Positions 1 to 4,676 of a DNA stretch of 6,473 nucleotides are shown here, in pieces (positions within the stretch are counted from its first letter, which is position 1; every line of letters starts with the position of its first letter). Origin of the DNA: JAQBGV01 sp032128395 (GTDB lineage: Bacteria > Planctomycetota > UBA8108 > UBA1146); contig JAQBGV010000207.1 in assembly GCA_032128395.1 (NCBI GenBank), positions 1 to 6,473 on the forward strand, in the 5' to 3' direction. The translations under genes and the position numbers were made by a program. A model generated the notes under the pieces. It was not told where the DNA came from and did not search any database. It saw nothing but the letters and a program-made list of their open reading frames with translations.

Positions 1-138
1 GAAGTTGTGCTGCGGCCTCACGGTTCCGTGTGCGCCGCTGCTGCGCTTGTAGGCGCGGTGCTCTCCGGTGACGATGTAGGAGAGCTGAGCGTAGTAGTGC
101 TCGAAGTCGGCGGTCCCACCCATCTCGAGGTCGTTCAT
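1..138 (-). CDS. Phosphate-selective porin O/P-like protein, C-terminal fragment (runs off left edge)
   Basis: Read on the minus strand the frame is open from about 234 down to base 1. It gives a segment from DLEMGGTADFEHYY, through YAQLSYIVTGEHRAYKR, to SSGAHGTVRPQHNF. This matches my recollection of the late beta-strand region of OprO/OprP-type outer-membrane porins, where an aromatic 'YVQxSYFLTGExRxYxRxxGxFGRVxP' signature lies roughly 50-100 residues before the C-terminus. Such porins form anion channels in the outer membrane. The 5' side is abnormal. A family member is about 400 residues or more, but this frame meets a stop at 235-237 and there is no signal peptide. The ATG at 136-138 is only the first in-frame Met before the recognisable part and has no convincing ribosome site. 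I infer a 5'-truncated remnant rather than a working gene. A frameshifted upstream part is possible but I could not recognise one. The C-terminus lies outside the window. Confidence 0.6.
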   Translation of the reverse strand, partial: MNDLEMGGTADFEHYYAQLSYIVTGEHRAYKRSSGAHGTVRPQHNF

Positions 139-179
139 CGAACGGAGCGCTGCTCTCACCTGACGCGCTCGACGCGATC

Positions 180-761
180 GTGCTGCGCTCGGTCCTCGAT
201 CATGGGCCCGACGATGAGTGCGCGCCTCGCGACCTCATCTGCAGGCGGATCGGAGCGGGGCTGATCGCCTCCTCCTCGCTCAACCACGCCGCATTCGACT
301 CCAAAGTGCCACGGCGATTCTGCCGCGGGGCAGGGTTCCCCGGACTCGATCCTCTCGGGGACGCATCGACTCGGCTCGGTTTCGGGCCGGGAGCGATTCG
401 GCGAGCGGGTACGCACTCCTCTCGGAACACCAGCGACCGCGCTCAGTGGGCGCACGCGATCGACCACGGTCAGGTCCCTCCGGGCACCGACTCTCGTCCC
501 GAGCCGAAGGAGATTCTGCGCGGGAAAGTGATCCGGTCCCTCCTCGGTCGGGGGCGGGTGGAGATCGTCGAGATCGAGCGGGAGTTCCGCATCGATTTCA
601 TCCATCACTTCCAGACCGAGCTCGGCGAGATCGAAGAGAGACAGCGCGACGGCCTGGTCGAATACGACCCGGACTGCATCGAGGCGACCACGCTCGGCCG
701 GCTGCTCATCGAGGACGTGGCAGGTTGCTTCGATCCGGATGACCTGGGAACGGGAAAGTAA
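180..761 (+). pseudogene. hemN: Degraded C-terminal remnant of oxygen-independent coproporphyrinogen III oxidase (HemN type)
   Basis: The frame ends at TAA 759-761. Numbering from a GTG at 180, the visible HemN features are LGFGPGAI (66-73, family 'LGFGxSAIS'), NTSDRAQW (83-90), AIDHGQVP (93-100), ILRGKVIRSLL (112-122), IDFIHHFQTEL (138-148) and DGLVEYDPD...TLGRLLIEDVAGCFD (157-185). The last matches the HemN tail 'DGLVxxDxxGIxVTxxGRLLIRNIxMxFD'. HemN is a cytoplasmic radical-SAM enzyme of anaerobic haem synthesis, about 450 residues long. The SAM/Fe-S half with its CxxxCxxC motif is absent, so this stretch cannot be active by itself. Conserved spots look eroded: 'SAIS' reads GAIR, 'Y(S/A)QN' reads HSSRN, and spacing after RRF (45-47) is several residues too long. 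Residues 1-40 show no clear homology, so the GTG is only the nominal left limit; the frame is open from 72. I infer a truncated, decaying copy. A very divergent C-terminal fusion is less likely. Confidence 0.55.
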
Positions 762-868
762 GCGGGGGCGAGCCTCCGGAGGTGTGCAGGGGGCGGGTTC
801 TACCCGTTCCCTGGGTGCGGCGACGGCCCCGCGGCTGTCGCCGCTCTTCATCGGGGGACGCCCGACGA

Positions 869-896
869 TTGCACCTGCGAGTCGCTGGGATATCAT
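869..896 (+). promoter_or_regulatory. Weak sigma70-type promoter candidate for the DUF1800-DUF1501 operon
   Basis: TTGCAC (869-874) and TATCAT (891-896) are separated by 16 nt. The -10 box matches TATAAT at 5 of 6 positions, but the -35 box matches TTGACA at only 3 of 6. It lies about 130 nt upstream of the chosen start. An 8-mer TATCATCC starting at the -10 box recurs upstream of the second DUF1800 gene (4498-4505). In GC-rich DNA an AT-rich hexamer of this kind is suggestive only. Confidence 0.25.
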
Positions 897-1013
897 CCTG
901 CGCTGGCGTGGGTCGCACCGGGCGCAGCCGGGGGAATCCCGCACCCACGTGGGCTCTCGAGACCGATATTCGTGCCATTCCACATCCCAGCTCACCGCTG
1001 GACAGACGAGGGG

Positions 1014-1020
1014 AGGAGGT
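1014..1020 (+). promoter_or_regulatory. Strong Shine-Dalgarno deciding the start of the first DUF1800 gene
   Basis: AGGAGGT lies 7 nt before ATG 1028. The same GGGGAGGAGGT string precedes the second DUF1800 gene, and the two start codons align exactly with each other. This fixes the start at 1028 rather than at an upstream in-frame codon. Confidence 0.8.
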
Positions 1021-1027
1021 GGGGACC

Positions 1028-2917
1028 ATGAAGAGACCCCCCGTCCGGTCCGTCTTCCGTACGCTGCTGGTCATCTCGCTACTGACGTTGGCCGCCCCGT
1101 TCGCGGACGCTCAGTCTGGGTTCAAATTCTTCATGCGTGGGGACGCGAACATCGACGGACAGATCAATCTCGCCGACGGGATCCGCATCCTCGACCACCT
1201 GTTCATGTCGGCTCCTCTCGGTTGCATGGATGCGGCGGACACGAACGACGACGAGACGATCAACATCGCAGATCCGATCGTGCTCTTCTCGTACTTGTTC
1301 ATCCTCGCCCCGCCCCCCCCCGCGCCTTTCCCCGCCTGCGGTCCGGATCCGACGAACGACCTGGTGCTCGGCTGTATCGACTCCGACTTCTGCGTGCCTC
1401 CGACCGACCGAGAAACCAGTTCCCACATCCTCCGTCGGATCGCTTACGGACCGACCCCGGACGAGTTGGACGAGATCGAAGCGATCGGGGCGAATGCGTT
1501 CATCTTCGCTCAGCTCGATCCTCTCTCCATCCCGGAGAATCCACAGGTCGCAGCGAAGATCGCGGCGCTCCCGATCTCCGCGACCTACGTCAACTACTAC
1601 CGCCACGTGCTCATCCGCGGTCGCTACTCGAATCGACAGCTCCTCGAGCAGATGACCGACTTCTGGTCGAACCACTTCAACACCTACTTCTGGACGCTGC
1701 GCGGCTTCCTGCGGAATCTCGACGGTGGTTCGGTGTACGACGGAGGCGGCCTCCCCGACAGCAGGATCGCCGCGATGGAGCTCGAATCCGCCGAGGACGA
1801 GGCGTTCCGAACCCTCGCGTTCGGTTCCTTCGAGGATCTGGTGATCGCGAGCGCCACGAGTCCGACGATGCTCGTCTACCTCGACAACCTCTCGAACACC
1901 GCCGGAGATCCGAACGAGAACTACGCCCGTGAACTCCTCGAGTTGCACACGGTCGGAGTCGCAGGCGGATACAGCCAGAACGACGTCGAACAGCTCGCCC
2001 GCGTCTTTACCGGGTGGACGATCTGCAAGGTCGATCCGATCGACGTGGGCGATCCTCACGCGGCGTGCCTGCCGAACAATTCGACGACGGGCGTATGGAG
2101 CTTCCACTTCGCACCGGCGAACCATGACTACGGGGCGAAGAGCCTGTTCACGAGTACGAGCTACCCCCTGACCATCCCCGCTGGGATCCCCGGAGATCCC
2201 GCCGGCGTCCAGGAGGGGTTCGACGTGATCGCGCACCTCGCGGTGACCTCGCAGACCGCGCAGTACGTGTCCACGAAGCTGATCCAGAAGTTCGTCTCCG
2301 ATGCGCCTCCCCTGTCACTGGTCGCCGCGTGCATCGGGACGTGGCTCGGGACCGGCGGCGATGTCGGCGCGGTGATGCAGACCATCCTCGACAGCCCGGA
2401 GTTCCGCGGCGCCACGAATCGGTGGAACAAGGTCAAGACCCCGATGGAGTCGATCCTCTCGACCGTGCGGATGCTCGAGGGCGAGACGACGAACGCGCAG
2501 CAGATCTTGATCGCCGTCGCGAATCTGAGTCACATCGTGCTCAACTTCGGCACCCCTGACGGCTATCCGGAGCTCGGGGACGACTGGATCGGCACCAGCA
2601 AGCTCGTCGATACGATCCACTTCAACGAGATCATCTATCAGGGGTCGTCGCAGCTCACCTACGGCCCACGGCCGATCCAGCTGGCGGCCAACCCCCCGAT
2701 CGACGAGACCAACCCGACCGAGGTCGTCACCTTCTGGCTCGAGCTGATGTTCCCCGGGGGCTACAACACCATCGATGAGGCGATCGCGATCGAATTCTTC
2801 TCGACGGATGACATCGGATTTCCGGTCGCGCTCGTCCCCGGCACCCCGGCGTACGATCTTCACCTTCGCAAATTCCTGACGTTCCTGCGCAGCTGGCCGC
2901 AGGCGATGAAACAGTAG
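1028..2917 (+). CDS. Secreted DUF1800 protein with two N-terminal dockerin-type repeats
   Basis: The product is 629 residues. Residues 1-28 are a Sec signal peptide: basic MKRPPVR, a hydrophobic core at 13-25, and cleavage likely after ADA at 28. Two dockerin/EF-hand-like repeats follow. Loop 1 has D39, N41, D43, N47, D50 and loop 2 has D71, N73, D75, N79, D82, each closing with a hydrophobic helix ending in LF. These are Ca-binding positions in the family. A Pro-rich linker (95-102) and a CGPDPTND...GC tail come next. The rest is DUF1800: HILRRIAYGPTPDEL (133-147), TDFWSNHFNTYFW (210-222), PTMLVYLDN (279-287), PNENYARELLELHTVGV (295-311), ARVFTGWTI (324-332), and FHFAPANHDYGAK (359-371). Near residue 455 is ILDSPEFRG, followed by the NKVKTPMESIL block. 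The biochemical role of DUF1800 is not established. It is typically encoded next to DUF1501, as here: the TAG stop overlaps the next gene's ribosome site, so the two are probably co-transcribed. The start is chosen by the ribosome site at 1014-1020 and the signal peptide. The paralog at 4677 has the same architecture. Confidence 0.9.
   Translation: MKRPPVRSVFRTLLVISLLTLAAPFADAQSGFKFFMRGDANIDGQINLADGIRILDHLFMSAPLGCMDAADTNDDETINIADPIVLFSYLFILAPPPPAPFPACGPDPTNDLVLGCIDSDFCVPPTDRETSSHILRRIAYGPTPDELDEIEAIGANAFIFAQLDPLSIPENPQVAAKIAALPISATYVNYYRHVLIRGRYSNRQLLEQMTDFWSNHFNTYFWTLRGFLRNLDGGSVYDGGGLPDSRIAAMELESAEDEAFRTLAFGSFEDLVIASATSPTMLVYLDNLSNTAGDPNENYARELLELHTVGVAGGYSQNDVEQLARVFTGWTICKVDPIDVGDPHAACLPNNSTTGVWSFHFAPANHDYGAKSLFTSTSYPLTIPAGIPGDPAGVQEGFDVIAHLAVTSQTAQYVSTKLIQKFVSDAPPLSLVAACIGTWLGTGGDVGAVMQTILDSPEFRGATNRWNKVKTPMESILSTVRMLEGETTNAQQILIAVANLSHIVLNFGTPDGYPELGDDWIGTSKLVDTIHFNEIIYQGSSQLTYGPRPIQLAANPPIDETNPTEVVTFWLELMFPGGYNTIDEAIAIEFFSTDDIGFPVALVPGTPAYDLHLRKFLTFLRSWPQAMKQ
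1313..1321 (+). repeat. Run of nine C within the Pro linker of the DUF1800 gene
   Basis: The run encodes most of the four-proline stretch at residues 95-98, between the dockerin repeats and the DUF1800 domain. Gain or loss of one C would shift the frame before the main domain. The paralog at 4677 has no such run at the matching place. Confidence 0.7.
2682..2800 (+). repeat. 119-nt perfect direct repeat, copy 1 (3' part of first DUF1800 gene)
   Basis: This stretch is identical, base for base including all third codon positions, to 6355-6473. It encodes the segment around IDETNPTEVVTFWLELMFPG near the C-terminus. The 55 nt just before it (2627-2681 against 6300-6354) carry 13 differences. A shorter block, 2580-2626 against 6253-6299, is also identical over 47 nt. 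The right limit is unknown because copy 2 runs into the window edge. Confidence 0.9.
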
Positions 2918-2927
2918 GAGGACATCC

Positions 2928-4295
2928 ATGGCCCCCATCAACCGACGCGGATTCCTGCGAATCGGCGGCACCGGGCTGGCTCTCGGTGCCCTCTCCCCCA
3001 TCCTCAGCAACCCGTTCCTCTCTTCACGCCTGCACGCGCAAGGGCCCGGCAGTCCGAAGAAGTTGCTCGTGATCTTCATGCGCGGCGGGAACGATGGCAT
3101 CAACACCGTCATCCCCTTCGGTGACAACGCATACAACACCACCAACCGACCGACTCTTTTCGTCAATCCACTCCTGGCCCACGACCTCAACGGCTTCGCG
3201 GCCCTTCACCCTTCGATGCAGCTGATGAAGGATGTGTACACCGCCGGCGACCTGGCGGTGATGCACCGCATCGCCTACGACAACCAATCGCGATCGCACT
3301 TCACGAGCCAGCAGCTCTGGGAGAACGCGATGCCGTCGGTCTCCGGAGCATCCGAGATCGAGGAGGGGTGGCTCAACCGACTCGTCGATAGCGACCCGGC
3401 CCTCGCCACCCACGTGCTCCCCGCGGTCAGCGTCTCGAACAACATGCAGGTGGCGTTCCGCGGTGACCGCGCGCTGATCCACATGCGCACCATCGATTCC
3501 TACCGCCTCGGCTCGGACCCGATCGATCTCAAGATGATCGGCGCCGCCCCCTCGGGAGGTGGAAACGGTTCGGGTCTCCTCGGCGTCTACAGCCGCGACC
3601 CGGACGGCACCGATTACGATGAGACCGTCCGCGACACCGGGGTCGCGATGTCCTCCAGCCTCGACGCCCTCGAGGTCGCGGGGATCGACGAGGCGACCTA
3701 CGTCCCCGAGAACGGCGCCTTCTACCCCGACGCGGCCAGCCCCGACAATTTCGACGGCCGGCTGCAGACCTTCTTCCGCCAGGTGAAGAATGCGGTGCAG
3801 TTGCTCAAGGAGACCGACTGCCGGGTCGCCGGGGTCGAGCTCGGCAGTTTCGACACCCACTCGAACCAATCGATCCTCGGTGGGTCGCAGGGGGAGAACC
3901 TCCGCGGACTCTCGCGGGCGTTCCACTCGGCCCGTCTCGACATGCTGAACAACATCTGGCCCGACACCCTGGTGCTCGCGGTGAGCGAGTTCGGTCGGAC
4001 CAGCGCCGAGAACGGCAGCGGGGGAACCGACCACGGCGAGGCGAGCTGTGTCTTCTGCGCCGGCGGCAGCGTCAATGGCGCGGTCTACAACTGCGACGCC
4101 ACGACCTGGGCCAACGGCGACATGTTCAGCGTCGGCAACCCCCCACGCTACGTCAGCCAGAAGACCAGCTTCCTGTCGATCTACGCCGAGATCGTCGAAC
4201 AGCACTTCGGAGCGGGGCTGGCCCTCGACACGGTGATCCCGGGGTGGAGCGGCCTCAGCGGGCCGCAGCACCTCCCCCTCGGCTTCCTGACCTGA
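2928..4295 (+). CDS. Tat-exported DUF1501 protein (alkaline phosphatase/sulfatase-like fold)
   Basis: The product is 455 residues, a usual length for DUF1501. The N-terminus has a twin-arginine motif, NRRGFLRIGG (5-14, R6-R7), a hydrophobic stretch and a probable cleavage site near LHAQ (35-38). This predicts folded export by Tat. Family blocks in order are LLVIFMRGGNDGINTVIP (46-63), LHPSM...GDLAVMHRIAYDNQSRSHF (93-125), GVELGSFDTHSNQS (302-315), VSEFGRT (352-358) and ENGSGGTDHG (361-370). DUF1501 belongs to the alkaline-phosphatase-like superfamily. D309, H311, D368 and H369 are plausible metal ligands by analogy, which is inference. The substrate is unknown. The ATG is preceded by AGGAGG (2916-2921) at 6 nt; that site overlaps the TAG of the DUF1800 gene, leaving a 10-nt gap and suggesting translational coupling. 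A strong hairpin terminator follows at 4331-4366, so this is the last gene of the unit. The protein has no dockerin repeat of its own. Confidence 0.9.
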   Translation: MAPINRRGFLRIGGTGLALGALSPILSNPFLSSRLHAQGPGSPKKLLVIFMRGGNDGINTVIPFGDNAYNTTNRPTLFVNPLLAHDLNGFAALHPSMQLMKDVYTAGDLAVMHRIAYDNQSRSHFTSQQLWENAMPSVSGASEIEEGWLNRLVDSDPALATHVLPAVSVSNNMQVAFRGDRALIHMRTIDSYRLGSDPIDLKMIGAAPSGGGNGSGLLGVYSRDPDGTDYDETVRDTGVAMSSSLDALEVAGIDEATYVPENGAFYPDAASPDNFDGRLQTFFRQVKNAVQLLKETDCRVAGVELGSFDTHSNQSILGGSQGENLRGLSRAFHSARLDMLNNIWPDTLVLAVSEFGRTSAENGSGGTDHGEASCVFCAGGSVNGAVYNCDATTWANGDMFSVGNPPRYVSQKTSFLSIYAEIVEQHFGAGLALDTVIPGWSGLSGPQHLPLGFLT

Positions 4296-4320
4296 TCGGC
4301 TCGACTCGGCTCGGCTCGGA
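4296..4320 (+). repeat. Five tandem TCGGC-like pentamers directly after the DUF1501 stop
   Basis: The units read TCGGC, TCGAC, TCGGC, TCGGC, TCGGA without gaps, and begin on the base after the TGA stop. This is a small tandem repeat, probably from slippage. Role unknown. Confidence 0.75.
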
Positions 4321-4330
4321 ATAGGATGAG

Positions 4331-4366
4331 AACGGGCCCGCCCTCCCACCGGAGAGCGGGCCCGTT
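4331..4366 (+). terminator. Strong hairpin terminator after the DUF1800-DUF1501 operon
   Basis: AACGGGCCCGC (4331-4341) pairs perfectly with GCGGGCCCGTT (4356-4366), giving 11 bp. Inside, after one C/A mismatch, CTCC (4343-4346) pairs with GGAG (4351-4354) around a CACC loop. The tail is only a short T stretch (TTT at 4365-4367), so it is not a classic U-tract terminator, but its stability and its place 35 nt after the stop make termination likely. The near-symmetry could let it act on both strands. Confidence 0.8.
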
Positions 4367-4474
4367 TCGCAACCGAGAGGGTCAATCTGCCTCTCCTCGG
4401 CGGCCTGGCGAGCTCCCCCCCCTGGGTCCCCCCGAGGGGGGGCCTGCGGGGGTGATTCGAGGAAATGCACGACC

Positions 4475-4503
4475 TTTTCGGATCCGAGGGGTTCGATTAT
4501 CAT
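4475..4503 (+). promoter_or_regulatory. Weak promoter/operator candidate for the second DUF1800 gene
   Basis: TATCAT (4498-4503) is a 5-of-6 match to a -10 box. The -35 region around 4475-4480 (TTTTCG) is poor. The palindrome TCGGATCCGA (4478-4487) lies in the spacer, where a repressor or activator could bind. The shared TATCATCC string with the first gene's leader is the main reason to list it. It would imply a leader of about 165-170 nt. Confidence 0.2.
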
Positions 4504-4663
4504 CCCGGGTGAAGTGGTCCTGCCGAGGAGGCCCTTCTGAGACGGCACGGAGTGATCCTCCGGTGGAGGCAGCGCTATTCCGGGGTTTCGAATCGTGGCT
4601 ATCGAGAAATGGTGACGCACTTGTTCTTTGTACGTTCCAGATGCACTACAGAACAGGAAGGGG

Positions 4664-4670
4664 AGGAGGT
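4664..4670 (+). promoter_or_regulatory. Shine-Dalgarno deciding the GTG start of the second DUF1800 gene
   Basis: AGGAGGT lies 6 nt before GTG 4677. An in-frame GTG at 4674 is only 3 nt away, too close. An in-frame ATG at 4641 is upstream of this site and has no ribosome site of its own. The following codons, encoding (V/M)TRPPAR, align one-to-one with MKRPPVR of the first gene. Confidence 0.75.
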
Positions 4671-4676
4671 GAAGTG

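Larger units (their letters stand above)
762..1027. other. Intergenic leader between hemN remnant and first dockerin-DUF1800 gene
   Basis: These 266 bases hold no gene I can support. The frame of the DUF1800 gene stays open through here (a start at 782 is possible on paper), but that upstream translation is Arg/Gly/Pro-rich with no signal peptide. The region contains a 10-bp palindrome CCTCCGGAGG at 773-782, a weak promoter candidate at 869-896 and the ribosome site at 1014-1020. No T-run terminator for the hemN remnant was seen. Confidence 0.6.
4367..4676. other. Intergenic region upstream of the second DUF1800 gene
   Basis: I see no supportable gene in these bases. The left part is very C/G-rich: eight C at 4415-4422, then six C at 4428-4433 and seven G at 4436-4442, which can form competing hairpins. 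The right part (about 4450-4660) is less GC-rich and holds a 10-bp palindrome TCGGATCCGA (4478-4487), a small hairpin CCTCC-GGT-GGAGG (4557-4569), a weak promoter candidate and the ribosome site at 4664-4670. An open minus-strand frame covering 4255-4713 has no recognisable content. Confidence 0.6.

Noticed and set aside
773..782. CCTCCGGAGG palindrome as a terminator for the hemN remnant
   Set aside because: It has a short stem with no loop space and no T-run; at best a binding site, with nothing to support it.
156..995. Minus-strand open frame of 279 codons across the hemN remnant and leader
   Set aside because: It has no recognisable motif, is Arg/Pro-rich, and overlaps the plus-strand frame with clear HemN signatures.
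782..1027. N-terminal extension of the first DUF1800 gene starting at an in-frame start codon at 782
   Set aside because: The extension is Arg/Gly/Pro-rich, would bury the signal peptide inside the protein, and ignores the strong ribosome site at 1014-1020. The paralog aligns exactly from 1028.
739..1932. Plus-strand open frame overlapping the first DUF1800 gene in another phase (a similar one at 4892-6034)
   Set aside because: Both are Arg/Ser/Pro-rich out-of-phase readings of the DUF1800 genes.
1079..2236. Long minus-strand open frame opposite the first DUF1800 gene (with a matching one at 4833-5798 opposite the second)
   Set aside because: The two antisense frames resemble each other only because the sense genes are paralogs. 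Composition is typical of antisense shadow frames.
3024..4385. Long minus-strand open frame opposite the DUF1501 gene
   Set aside because: Its translation is rich in Val, Glu, Arg and Asp with no recognisable domain, and it mirrors a well-supported plus-strand gene. Long antisense frames are expected in GC-rich DNA.
4641..4676. ATG start at 4641 for the second DUF1800 gene
   Set aside because: It is in frame, but it has no ribosome site, overlaps the AGGAGGT itself, and adds residues not shared with the first copy. GTG 4677 aligns with ATG 1028.
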